Shown here: positions 43,763-51,807 of the stretch, one piece after another
How the letters are laid out: the number at the start of each line of letters is the position of its first letter
Numbering within the stretch: the stretch's first letter is position 1
Assembly (NCBI GenBank): GCA_964498065.1
Contig: CAZCFZ010000020.1
Coordinates: 1-64,000, forward strand
Length of the DNA stretch: 64,000 nucleotides
Direction of reading: 5' to 3'
DNA from: FEN-1297 sp964498065
GTDB lineage: Bacteria; Bacteroidota; Ignavibacteria; Ignavibacteriales; Ignavibacteriaceae
Notes under the pieces: generated by a model
Told to the model about the DNA's origin: nothing
What the model saw: only the letters and a program-made list of their open reading frames with translations
The model's database searches: none
Program-made: the position numbers and the translations under genes

Positions 43763-44239
43763 TTACCTTGCTTTGTAATCACCGCTCTTGCCGCCGGTTT
43801 TTGATATCAGCTTAATGTTTGTAATTCTTATTGATTTATCCAATGCTTTGCACATATCATAAATTGTGAGTGCTGCAACTGAAGCTGCAGTTAATGCTTC
43901 CATTTCAATTCCGGTTTTAAAAACAGTTTTTGCGAATGTACTAATTTCCAACGAATTATTTTTGCTAATTAATTTTATCTCAACATTAACTTTGGATATT
44001 GGAATATTGTGGCATAAAGGAATAAGCTCAAAAGTCTTTTTTGCAGCTTGAATTCCTGCAAACTTTGCAATAGACAGAACGTCTCCTTTTTCAATAGTGT
44101 TCTTCTTAATTCGAGTAAATACTTCTTTCGAAACAAAAACTTCTGCAGATGCTGACGCTATTCTTAGTGTTTCTTTTTTTTCGGAAACATCAACCATTTC
44201 TGCTTTACCTTCGGAATTAATATGTGATAATTTTTTCAT
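43763..44239 (-). CDS. moaC: Cyclic pyranopterin monophosphate synthase
   Basis: MoaC converts the 3',8-cyclo-GTP made by MoaA into cyclic pyranopterin monophosphate. The 158-residue protein starts 'LSHINSEGKAEMVDVSEK', the standard opening. It has 'AKFAGIQAAKKTFELIPLCHNIPISKV', 'TGIEMEALTAASVAALTIYDMCKALDK' and the C-terminal 'GGKSGDYKAR', containing the catalytic and substrate-binding residues. It is separated from moaA by one base. Confidence 0.97.
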   Translation of the reverse strand: MKKLSHINSEGKAEMVDVSEKKETLRIASASAEVFVSKEVFTRIKKNTIEKGDVLSIAKFAGIQAAKKTFELIPLCHNIPISKVNVEIKLISKNNSLEISTFAKTVFKTGIEMEALTAASVAALTIYDMCKALDKSIRITNIKLISKTGGKSGDYKAR

Positions 44240-44240
44240 A

Positions 44241-45248
44241 TCAGCCGCCTATACCCAACATATTGTTCTCTTCAAGCTTTATCAATTCGGAGATACCGGG
44301 ATGCACTTGAGGTTTGGGAAGCAATGCTTTTTGAATAAGTTCGGAAATATCATCATCATTATAATTCGGATCATTAAGTAATTCTTTAAAGTTCAATTCA
44401 TTTTCTCCGGATGAAAATAAGCAGAGTTTCATTTTACCCTGAGCATCAATTCTTAGCCGATTGCATGTTCCGCAAAAGTGATTTGATATTGAACTTATAA
44501 AGCTGACTGTTCCATAATGTCCTTTAATTGAAAAATCCTTTGCAACAAGATTTTTTATACTTGTTATTTCATTTAACGGGTATTTTTCTTCTATAATATT
44601 TTTTATTTCATTGTAACTTATAAAGTCATTTTTATCCCATCTATTATTTGCAAAGGGCATATACTCTATGAACCTTACATTCATATCAGAATCTATTATA
44701 AAATCAACAAAATCCAGAATCTCATCGTCGTTAATATTCTTCATTACAACAACATTTAATTTCAATGGATTAAATCCGAGTTCATTCGCTTTTTTTATTG
44801 ATCTAAGCACTTCAATTAAATTATCTTTTCCGGTAATATATTTATACTTTCCGGGATTTAGAGAATCAATGCTGATATTTAATCTATCCATTCCATAATT
44901 TTTCAAATCGACTAATTTATCTTCTAATAATGTCCCGTTAGTCGTAAGTCCGCTCTCAAATCCATACTTTTGCTTAAGTGAAAATACCGATTGAAAAAAG
45001 CTCAATACGTCTTTTCTAACCAGAGGTTCGCCGCCCGTAAATCTTATTTTTTTAATTCCAAGTTTGCCGGCAAAGATATTTATCAATCTCAGCAGTTCAT
45101 CGAAAGATAAAATTTGGCTTCGTTGAAGTTTATTTATTTTATAATCAGATGGATTACAATAAATACAATTTAAATTGCACTTATCAGTAAGAGATATTCT
45201 TAAATAATCATGAACTCTGTTGAAACTATCGATTAATGTCTGCATCAA
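44241..45248 (-). CDS. moaA: GTP 3',8-cyclase (radical SAM)
   Basis: MoaA begins molybdopterin synthesis by rearranging GTP with radical chemistry. The 335-residue protein has the N-terminal [4Fe-4S] motif 'CNLNCIYC' (residues about 23-30) and the C-terminal second cluster 'CGTCNRLRIDAQGKMKLC' (about 267-284). It ends in Gly-Gly ('MLGIGG'), the conserved tail required for activity. 'RFTGGEPLVRKD' and 'GLTTNGTLL' are the SAM-binding strands. It lies 18 bases after the small carboxymuconolactone-decarboxylase-like gene. Confidence 0.97.
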   Translation of the reverse strand: MMQTLIDSFNRVHDYLRISLTDKCNLNCIYCNPSDYKINKLQRSQILSFDELLRLINIFAGKLGIKKIRFTGGEPLVRKDVLSFFQSVFSLKQKYGFESGLTTNGTLLEDKLVDLKNYGMDRLNISIDSLNPGKYKYITGKDNLIEVLRSIKKANELGFNPLKLNVVVMKNINDDEILDFVDFIIDSDMNVRFIEYMPFANNRWDKNDFISYNEIKNIIEEKYPLNEITSIKNLVAKDFSIKGHYGTVSFISSISNHFCGTCNRLRIDAQGKMKLCLFSSGENELNFKELLNDPNYNDDDISELIQKALLPKPQVHPGISELIKLEENNMLGIGG

Positions 45249-45266
45249 AATTCTTATTGTATGAAT

Positions 45267-45584
45267 TTATTTTTTATCTTTTTCAAAAATATCATCTATC
45301 CAGCTAAGAGCCGCCATCATTGAAGGCAAACCAATTGTAGGAAGTGCAAGCATAACAGCATGAACCATTTCTTCTTTAGTTACACCTGCATCAATGGCTT
45401 TTCTAACATGCGAATGAAAACCGCCTTCTAATCTAGCACCGGCTGAAATTCCTAATTTTACTAAAGCTCTAGTTTTTTTATCTAAAGGACCTGAAGCATG
45501 AACAGCATCTCCCAAAGCTTCATAAGCATCAGCAACTTTGGGGAAATCTTCTTTGAATTTTTTAAATCTTTTAGGAACGGCCAT
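45267..45584 (-). CDS. Carboxymuconolactone decarboxylase/AhpD-like small protein
   Basis: The 105-residue helical protein contains the core 'DKKTRALVKLGISAGARLEGGFHSHVRKAIDAGVTKEE'. The redox CxxC of true AhpD is absent: the position reads 'EGGFHSH', so it cannot act as an alkylhydroperoxidase of the usual kind. Similar Cys-free proteins often stand beside molybdoenzyme or formate genes, and their role is not known to me. It is the first gene of the cofactor operon, directly behind the shared palindromic promoter element. Confidence 0.8.
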   Translation of the reverse strand: MAVPKRFKKFKEDFPKVADAYEALGDAVHASGPLDKKTRALVKLGISAGARLEGGFHSHVRKAIDAGVTKEEMVHAVMLALPTIGLPSMMAALSWIDDIFEKDKK

Positions 45585-45655
45585 TTTTAAATCCTTAAGT
45601 TATGTTATGAAAATCAATCATTGATTCTAATAAAATAAAAATTATAATCTAAAAT

Positions 45656-45687
45656 TTGATATTTATAAATATCAAGTATTTTGCCAA
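45656..45687 (-). promoter_or_regulatory. Shared regulatory element, copy 2 (perfect 20-bp palindrome)
   Basis: TTGATATTTATAAATATCAA (45656-45675) is a perfect palindrome, followed on the plus strand by GTATT and TTGCCA. On the minus strand the order is TGGCAAAATAC then the palindrome. It lies 72 bases upstream of the cofactor operon, the position of an activator or repressor site. A matching element stands at 49807-49837 and a degenerate one at 41171-41196. Confidence 0.75.
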
Positions 45688-45770
45688 GGTCAAAACCTTC
45701 TAATTTTAGTGATATTTAAGTTTTGCAAAAATAAATTCTCACCGGTGGAAAAGGATTCTTCTTAATTAAT

Positions 45771-45812
45771 AGAATGGAACACGGACAACACTGATTACAC
45801 TGATTTTCACTG
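45771..45812. repeat. Left-hand 'ACACTGATT'-type repeat beside the GxxExxY gene
   Basis: GAACACGGACAACACTGATT followed by ACACTGATTTTCACTG is a run of near-copies with a period of about 9 bases. Related units stand at 46271-46360 and, inverted, at 46474-46505. These repeats usually frame GxxExxY genes in genomes of this group, suggesting that repeat and gene move together. Confidence 0.6.
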
Positions 45813-45839
45813 TAAAATAAAAGTCATATCAAATTATTC

Positions 45840-46229
45840 TTAATATTCCCTAATAAATTTTCTATCGTTTGTAAATATTTTTCTTTTGAATTCTGCTTTT
45901 TTGCCAAAATTCAATAGTAAACCTACTTCTATATTTGTCGCTTTAAGATAATTAATCAATTGTGCTTCGTGTTCCTCACATAATGATTCGGCAGCTTTTA
46001 ATTCCACAATCACTAAGTTGTTTACAATTAAGTCTGCATAATAATCGCCGACTTCATAATCTTTATAAAATACTTTAATGTTCTTTTGCTTTTCCACTAG
46101 TAAGTCCATTTTCTTCAATTCAATATACATTGAATTTTCATAAACCTTTTCCAGGAAGCCGTATCCAAGTGAATCATTTACAATAAAAAAAGCTTTGATA
46201 ATTTTAGATTTTAAATCTTCGTGCAGCAT
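45840..46229 (-). CDS. GxxExxY protein
   Basis: The 129-residue protein belongs to the GxxExxY family, named for 'GYGFLEKVYENSM' (residues 20-32). A PD-(D/E)XK-like core is apparent: 'GDYYADLIVNNLVIVELKAAE', with Asp, Glu and Lys in nuclease spacing. The family is widespread, its function is unproven, and a repair or mobile-DNA nuclease has been suspected. I start it at ATG 46229, which has GGGAGGG 3 bases upstream; the longer frame to 46274 has no ribosome-binding site. Dispersed repeats flank it on both sides and split the cofactor operon from the cytochrome operon. Confidence 0.85.
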   Translation of the reverse strand: MLHEDLKSKIIKAFFIVNDSLGYGFLEKVYENSMYIELKKMDLLVEKQKNIKVFYKDYEVGDYYADLIVNNLVIVELKAAESLCEEHEAQLINYLKATNIEVGLLLNFGKKAEFKRKIFTNDRKFIREY

Positions 46230-46262
46230 TTTCCCTCCCTTTTTAATTATGATATTTGTGGA

Positions 46263-46507
46263 TATTGTAATCAATAGAACACAGACAACACGCCTGCGTG
46301 CCGAAACTTATACTGCCAGAAGACTTCGGCGTGCAGGCACAGACTACATCGATTTTCACTGACAAGATCAATTACAACTTAAAAAATTATTTTTGAAAAA
46401 TGTAAAGTTTGGAACAATCTAAAATTTATTTTAAATATTAAGTCTATCTTAAAATTTTAGCTTTTTCAGCGTTAATCCGTGTTGTCAGTGTTATCTGTGT
46501 TCTATTA
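46263..46507. repeat. Right-hand repeats beside the GxxExxY gene
   Basis: CAATAGAACACAGACAACAC (46271-46290) is followed by a 46-base segment whose arms CGCCTGCGTGCCGAA (about 46290-46304) and TTCGGCGTGCAGGC (about 46325-46338) are nearly complementary. Then comes ACATCGATTTTCACTG (46347-46362). At 46474-46507 the inverted form AATCCGTGTTGTCAGTGTTA TCTGTGTTC occurs. The block is unlike the surrounding DNA in its higher GC content and looks like a nested palindromic insertion. Confidence 0.55.
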
Positions 46508-46522
46508 AGTTGTTGCTTTGGT

Positions 46523-49303
46523 TTACTCCCATTTAGGAAGCAGACATTTTGAACTTACTTTTGGCATTTCTCCTTTTCCCAGATATAACTTCATCGGCTT
46601 CGATTCCGGTTTATGGCAGGTAAGGCAAGCGCCGACTGTTAGGATATTTTTTTGTTCTTCAATATTAAACGGCCGGACATTTGTTCTTGTTGCAAAATAA
46701 GCTTTGCGAGTTTTTAGAAAGCCGATCCAAGCATCTTCCGGAAGCCCATCATATTTACTTAAAGGATATTTTGGTGTGAAAATCCATTTACCGTAATTTC
46801 CTTCTTTAATATATTGAAGCTTGCCTCTTCCGTACCCAAGTGCAAGCGGATCATTATGACAAGATTCGCACGACCTGCTTCCTTTGGAAATTGTATGGGA
46901 AAATGTCGGAGCAAATAGTCTTCTGAATATAATATTTTTATCTTTCGACGATTTTGGATTTATATTTTTGTCCTGAATTGTTAGAATCATTCCCGGTATA
47001 AAAGTTACAACTTCATCATTCTCTATACCATTTTTATCTTTGGTAATTCTTATTCCAAGAGTAGGGGCTTCCGCCAGGTAATCAGATGCTTTTTCTTCCC
47101 AACTTCCTTCAACTTCTTTATTCTCCAGCAGATCATAACTTTTTTCATCAGGATTATATTGGGTATGGCATCCTATGCATTGCGGCGACCAGGAAGTATG
47201 ACAGCTCGTACATGAAAGATCCTTATGTCCTATGCCTTCAGTACAAACAAATGCCGGCGGCTTTAGCGGAAGTACTTTATCAGAGTTTTGTGTAATTAAT
47301 TCAGGTTTATTTTCTTTACTTATATAAGTATTTATTAAAGGGTAGCCCGAATTATGCACAACTAAAAATTCTCTTCCTTTTTTATCGTATTTTTTAATTG
47401 TAGCAATTTCCTGGGATTCTTGATCAAGTTGATTTAATGATTTTGTTTCAGGCTTACCGTTAAAATGACAATCCGTGCAGGTTACTTTTGTTTGATCTTC
47501 TTCATGCAGATAATATTTTCCGTCGCCCATAACTTCATAAGAAGTATGACAATCGATGCAGTCCATACCTTTTTCATGATGAATATCTTGAGGAGCTTTA
47601 ACAAAAATTCTTCCGTCATCAAGAACTCTAATATTGGTTGTATCCTTTACATCTTCGGGTTTTAATAAAGTATCATGCCAGCCTTCATAGTTTGTCGATA
47701 TTCTGCCGGACCGGCTGTGGCATCCGAAGCAATGCTGACTAGTAATTTTTATTGATAATGAAGGATGGACAAATGATTTTGTTTGGTCTATAGCTTTTAT
47801 TGAATCTGTTTTAAATTCGGATAAATTTGTAAGTGCACTGTCGCTGTAATTTAAATGACATGCATTGCAGCCTCCGCCGCGTGAAAGCTGTGTAATCGGT
47901 CCCAATTCTGTTTTCATTCCTCCAAGATGACATGAAGCGCAAAGGTTTCTCAAATGATTGTCGGAAGGTGAATGATCTATCTTGTCAATAAAGTGAAGAC
48001 CATTCAAATTATTTGTTTCGCCAAAAGCATACCTGTCAACACTAATCATTCCGGTTAAAGTCGTCATTATTGTTTTGTTTACACGATCAACAATTTCACC
48101 GTGACATTTGGAACTGCCGCAGGTTCTTTTCGCTTCATCTAAATTCCCGGGAATTAAAATCATGCCTTGGTGAGCATAATTCTTTTCGAGAGTGAACGGA
48201 TTACCTAAATGACATGATACACATCCGATTGCTTGCGGGTTATGTGCGGGTGAGAATCCTTTTGTATTTTGATGACAATAAAGACATCCTTCACGTCTTC
48301 CTAAAATTATCGGAATATTTTTCTTTTCTAAATCTTTTTCAGAAACTGTTTTTATATTATCGAAAGGCTCAAATTGAAAATCAGTAACAACCGGATTATT
48401 CCACGGCATAACAAATTTCCAGTCTTCTCCCCGGAAATAATATCCAATTATAATAAGGATCGAATAAACGACAAAAGAAATAAAAATAATCCTCTTTGTT
48501 AGTACGGAATATTTTATAGAATATTTAGGCAAGAATGCCACAGCAGTCAAATAAAATAAAATTAAAACAATTATTATAAACGGGTATGATAGCCAGTGAA
48601 GAATTTCCTGTAATCCTAAAAAGTACCAAGGGCCTTTCATAATCGGATTCAATCCGTTATGAAGTTGAGGAGGGAAGAGATATCCAACTAAAATTATAAC
48701 CGGCAATAGATAAAGTACTATTTTTAACTTAGGCCAGATGAGCTTTGAATGTTCAACAATAATAATCCACAAGAATATTGTTGCAACAGCAATATGCTGA
48801 ACGTAGAGGATTTGATAATCATTATCCGGTCCTAAAAATGTTAACGATAAATTTTTCCCGATAAAAGGAATATATTGAAACAAAGCGGTTATAATTCTTT
48901 TCGCTTGAACGCTGTCGGCATCTCCTTTAATAATAAATCCGGAAAGCATTACGAAGAAAATAACCAATAAAGAAAAAGTTAATCTTAGCCAGACTCCGGT
49001 TTTCACATCTCTTTCTGTCGATTTATTCAAATGATCATAAATATGGAGTATGGAAAAAATTAAAAATATTTGTGCGCTCCAGTAATGGATATTTCTAAAG
49101 AGCACGCCGCCAGGATTTGTGAGCAGCATATAACTTAAAGAATCTACAGGATTTTTTATGTTAAAAGGAATTGCTAAAAAAACACCTGAAACAGCAGCTA
49201 TAAGAAATGCAGCAAAAGAAATTTGTCCGAAAGTGAAACTAAAAATCTTTGCGCACGAATTTGATTCAATCTCGTTCGTTTTTTTGTTATGCAGTAACTT
49301 CAA
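46523..49303 (-). CDS. Cytochrome b fused to a multihaem cytochrome c domain
   Basis: The 926-residue protein combines two modules. Residues 1-275 hold seven membrane helices: a cytochrome b6-like part with haem-binding His pairs in 'HYWSAQIFLIFSILHIYDH' and 'YVQHIAVATIFLWIIIVEH', then a subunit IV-like part. Residues about 330-926 face the periplasm and contain eleven CxxCH haem motifs (for example CLYCH, CVSCH, CASCH, CNACH, CFGCH, CIDCH, CTDCH, CTSCH, CIGCH, CESCH, CLTCH) plus one CxxxxCH ('CGSSKCH'). With the Rieske gene overlapping by 17 bases it forms a bc-type quinol-oxidising complex whose cytochrome c1 role is taken by the fused haem wire. The electron acceptor is unknown. Confidence 0.9.
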   Translation of the reverse strand: MKLLHNKKTNEIESNSCAKIFSFTFGQISFAAFLIAAVSGVFLAIPFNIKNPVDSLSYMLLTNPGGVLFRNIHYWSAQIFLIFSILHIYDHLNKSTERDVKTGVWLRLTFSLLVIFFVMLSGFIIKGDADSVQAKRIITALFQYIPFIGKNLSLTFLGPDNDYQILYVQHIAVATIFLWIIIVEHSKLIWPKLKIVLYLLPVIILVGYLFPPQLHNGLNPIMKGPWYFLGLQEILHWLSYPFIIIVLILFYLTAVAFLPKYSIKYSVLTKRIIFISFVVYSILIIIGYYFRGEDWKFVMPWNNPVVTDFQFEPFDNIKTVSEKDLEKKNIPIILGRREGCLYCHQNTKGFSPAHNPQAIGCVSCHLGNPFTLEKNYAHQGMILIPGNLDEAKRTCGSSKCHGEIVDRVNKTIMTTLTGMISVDRYAFGETNNLNGLHFIDKIDHSPSDNHLRNLCASCHLGGMKTELGPITQLSRGGGCNACHLNYSDSALTNLSEFKTDSIKAIDQTKSFVHPSLSIKITSQHCFGCHSRSGRISTNYEGWHDTLLKPEDVKDTTNIRVLDDGRIFVKAPQDIHHEKGMDCIDCHTSYEVMGDGKYYLHEEDQTKVTCTDCHFNGKPETKSLNQLDQESQEIATIKKYDKKGREFLVVHNSGYPLINTYISKENKPELITQNSDKVLPLKPPAFVCTEGIGHKDLSCTSCHTSWSPQCIGCHTQYNPDEKSYDLLENKEVEGSWEEKASDYLAEAPTLGIRITKDKNGIENDEVVTFIPGMILTIQDKNINPKSSKDKNIIFRRLFAPTFSHTISKGSRSCESCHNDPLALGYGRGKLQYIKEGNYGKWIFTPKYPLSKYDGLPEDAWIGFLKTRKAYFATRTNVRPFNIEEQKNILTVGACLTCHKPESKPMKLYLGKGEMPKVSSKCLLPKWE

Positions 49304-49727
49304 CCGTAATTTCTCCGGTTTTAGAATTTATTTTAAAAGGGAGTTTTTTCAAGTGTTTGTCTGCCGGTCCTTTAACAACGCTGCCGTTTGAAGAGAATTC
49401 GGATCCATGACATGGGCAAAATAATATTCCATTTTCTGTTTTATTTATTAAACATCCCAGGTGAGTACATTTGGCAGAAAAAATTTCGATCTTGTTAATA
49501 TTCTTCGAAACAATTACTGTATTATAAAACGAAATTCCTTGAGGTATATCGGCGGGAATTTTTATCTTTTTAATTTGATTATCTTTTAGTCTGGTTTGCT
49601 GTGCAGTTGAATACCAGGCGCCGGCCAATGGTAGTAATACTGCTAATCCCAATCTTTGAAAAAATTGTTTGCGGGAAATATTTTTCCCGTTCTTGTTTTT
49701 CCCCGTTTCTTCAATAACACCATTCAT
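49287..49727 (-). CDS. Rieske iron-sulfur protein
   Basis: The 146-residue [2Fe-2S] protein pairs with the downstream cytochrome b. Cluster ligands are in 'CTHLGC' (residues about 87-92) and 'CPCHGSEF' (about 105-112), with Cys pairs available for the disulfide. The N-terminal 'NISRKQFFQRLGLAVLLPLAGAW' is a membrane anchor or Tat-like signal with Arg-Lys instead of Arg-Arg. The gene overlaps the cytochrome b-multihaem gene by 17 bases. The region in front, divergent to modA, holds the shared palindromic element. Confidence 0.95.
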   Translation of the reverse strand: MNGVIEETGKNKNGKNISRKQFFQRLGLAVLLPLAGAWYSTAQQTRLKDNQIKKIKIPADIPQGISFYNTVIVSKNINKIEIFSAKCTHLGCLINKTENGILFCPCHGSEFSSNGSVVKGPADKHLKKLPFKINSKTGEITVEVTA

Positions 49728-49806
49728 AATCTAAATTTATCAAATCCTGATCATTAAATATTTCAAAATTTTTTATATACAAAGATAGCTTTTTTCGGTC
49801 TAATAA

Positions 49807-49837
49807 TTGATATTTATAAATATCAATTATTTTGCCA
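49807..49837 (-). promoter_or_regulatory. Shared regulatory element, copy 3 (perfect 20-bp palindrome)
   Basis: TTGATATTTATAAATATCAA (49807-49826) is identical to the palindrome at 45656-45675. Both are followed on the plus strand by 5 bases (here TTATT) and TTGCCA. It sits 80 bases upstream of the Rieske/cytochrome operon and 140 bases upstream of modA, so it could act on both directions. Confidence 0.75.
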
Positions 49838-49965
49838 CAGAAAAATGATTAAATAAATTGGCTAATTTTATAAATAGAATTGATTTCCAATTTCCAAAGA
49901 CAAGAATTATATACTCTATATTCTTTTTGATGGGAAAATTTATAAATGTGATATGGATTAGTTAA

Positions 49966-50739
49966 ATGAGTTTATTAAAGAAAGTTTCAATTTTATTTTT
50001 TTTGTTTTTGGGATCAATAAATTATGCTCAAAGTAATCTAATAACTGTTGCGGTTGCTGCAAACGTTCAATTTGCAATGAATGAGTTAAAGCAAGAATTT
50101 AAAAAAGAAACCGGTATAAATGCGGTAGTTATAATAGGATCTTCAGGGCAATTAACTGCACAAATTAAACAAGGCGCTCCGTATGACGTTTTTATTTCAG
50201 CTGATATGAAATACCCATTAAATTTATTTAAAGATAAATTTGCTGTAGATTCACCTAAAGTATATGCTTCGGGTATTTTAGTTATCTGGACAATTAAAAA
50301 AGGAATTAAGTTGGAGGATAATTTAAGAGAATTACTGGGAAACGATATTCAGAAAATAGTAGCAGCAAATCCAAAAACAGCGCCGTACGGAGAAGCAACA
50401 ATTGAGGCGCTTAAATATTTTGGTATTTTTAATGATGTTAAAGATAAATTGGTGTTTGGTGAAAGCATTGCTCCTACAAATCAATTTATAATTTCCGGTG
50501 CGGCTGACATAGGTTTTACCGCAAAGTCTGTAGTAATGTCACCATCAATGAGGGGAAAAGGAATTTGGAAAGAAGTTGGTCTCAAAGCCTATAAACCTAT
50601 TAAACAAGGCTGCGTTATTTTAAAATATGGATTTATGCACCATAAAAAAGAAGCTGAAAAATTTTACAAATTTTTATTTTCGGAGAAAGCTAAAAAAATC
50701 TTATTAAAATACGGTTATCAAGTGCCAGAGTATAAATGA
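49966..50739 (+). CDS. modA: Molybdate-binding periplasmic protein of the ABC importer
   Basis: The 257-residue secreted substrate-binding protein has a signal peptide ('LLKKVSILFFLFLGSINYAQ'). 'AVAANVQFAMNELKQEF', the oxyanion-binding 'GSSGQLTAQIKQGAPYDVFISAD' and 'IVAANPKTAPYGEATIEAL' match ModA. It delivers molybdate (or tungstate) to ModBC. It overlaps the TOBE gene by 4 bases (ATGA). The transported metal serves the molybdoenzyme encoded at 38277-40622 through the mo-cofactor operon. Confidence 0.95.
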   Translation: MSLLKKVSILFFLFLGSINYAQSNLITVAVAANVQFAMNELKQEFKKETGINAVVIIGSSGQLTAQIKQGAPYDVFISADMKYPLNLFKDKFAVDSPKVYASGILVIWTIKKGIKLEDNLRELLGNDIQKIVAANPKTAPYGEATIEALKYFGIFNDVKDKLVFGESIAPTNQFIISGAADIGFTAKSVVMSPSMRGKGIWKEVGLKAYKPIKQGCVILKYGFMHHKKEAEKFYKFLFSEKAKKILLKYGYQVPEYK

Positions 50740-51140
50740 ATAAACTTTCAGGGAAAATAACAAATATAAAAAGCGATGATCATTTATCCATTGTAGAAAT
50801 GGATGTAAACGGCGATACGTTAAAAACAATTATTATTGAAACCGAATCAACGGTAGGATTTTTGAAGAAGGGAACACCTATTAATTTAATGTTCAAGGAA
50901 ACGGAAGTAAGTATTGTAAAAGATTTTTTCGGGAGGATAAGCCTTCAAAATAAAATGAAATGCACAATAAATGAAATAAAGAAAGGCATCTTACTAAGCA
51001 GCTTGGTTCTGGATTATAAAGGGAATCGAATTTCTTCAATTATAACTTCGGCTGCAGTAGAACAGCTTTCATTAAAAATCGGAGATGCAGTTACAGCACT
51101 TGTAAAAACTAATGAAATAATGATTGCGCCCGATGATTAA
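50736..51140 (+). CDS. Tandem TOBE/Mop-domain molybdate-binding protein
   Basis: The 134-residue cytosolic protein is made of two beta-barrel TOBE (molybdopterin-binding, Mop) repeats: 'LSGKITNIKSDDHLSIVEMDVNGDTLKTIIIE' in the first half, 'KMKCTINEIKKGILLSSLVLDYKGNRISSIIT' in the second. Such proteins store or buffer molybdate and occur fused to ModC or ModE. Here it is free, between modA and modB, and overlaps both genes, so all four mod genes are translationally coupled. No ModE-type regulator is present in the window. Confidence 0.85.
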   Translation: MNKLSGKITNIKSDDHLSIVEMDVNGDTLKTIIIETESTVGFLKKGTPINLMFKETEVSIVKDFFGRISLQNKMKCTINEIKKGILLSSLVLDYKGNRISSIITSAAVEQLSLKIGDAVTALVKTNEIMIAPDD

Positions 51141-51807
51141 TTTCCAACCATTAATATTGAGCTTTGAGTTAGCTTTAATCACTACGGCAATCTTGTTTTT
51201 GATTACTGTTCCCTTAGCTTATTGGCTTTCAAGGAATGAGTTGAAAATAAAACCGTTTATTTCGGCTATTGTTAGTATGCCTTTAGTGCTTCCCCCGACA
51301 GTCTTAGGCTTCTATCTATTAATTGCATTTTCACCTGCACATTTTTTCGGGAGTTTTATTGAAAAATTATTTAACCTCAGACTTGTATTTTCCTTTGAAG
51401 GATTAGTTTTAGCTTCGATGATTTATAGCTTGCCTTTTATGGTAAATCCGATTCAATCGGGATTTGAAAGTTTGCCTGCATCTCTTGAGGAAGCTTCTTA
51501 CACTTTAGGGAAATCTAAATTTAAAACTTTAATTAAAATATTATTGCCAAATATTAAGCCGTCGTTAATTACAGGACTAGTTTTAAGCTTTGCACATACA
51601 ATCGGTGAGTTTGGAGTTGTTCTAATGATAGGCGGAAATATTCCAGGTAAAACAAGAGTTGCTTCCCTGGCTATTTATGATGAAGTGGAATCTCTTAATT
51701 ACCACGCTGCAAATGTATATGCATTAATATTATTTGCAATAACATTTATCATCTTACTTACAGTTTATATTTATAACGGTAAATATTTAAAAGCAGGAAG
51801 ACTTTGA
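51133..51807 (+). CDS. modB: Molybdate ABC transporter permease
   Basis: The 224-residue inner-membrane permease has five or six helices. The EAA loop that contacts the ATPase is 'SLPASLEEASYTLGKSKFKTLIKILLP'. 'SMPLVLPPTVLGFYLLI' and 'HTIGEFGVVLMIGGNIPGKT' are family features. I use ATG 51133, which overlaps the stop of the TOBE gene by 8 bases; an upstream TTG at 51124 adds only three residues. Confidence 0.95.
   Translation: MINFQPLILSFELALITTAILFLITVPLAYWLSRNELKIKPFISAIVSMPLVLPPTVLGFYLLIAFSPAHFFGSFIEKLFNLRLVFSFEGLVLASMIYSLPFMVNPIQSGFESLPASLEEASYTLGKSKFKTLIKILLPNIKPSLITGLVLSFAHTIGEFGVVLMIGGNIPGKTRVASLAIYDEVESLNYHAANVYALILFAITFIILLTVYIYNGKYLKAGRL

Noticed and set aside
45656..45675. FNR box (TTGAT-N4-ATCAA)
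   Set aside because: The half-sites TTGAT and ATCAA are 10 bases apart, not 4, so it does not match FNR or CRP geometry. The site may serve another regulator.
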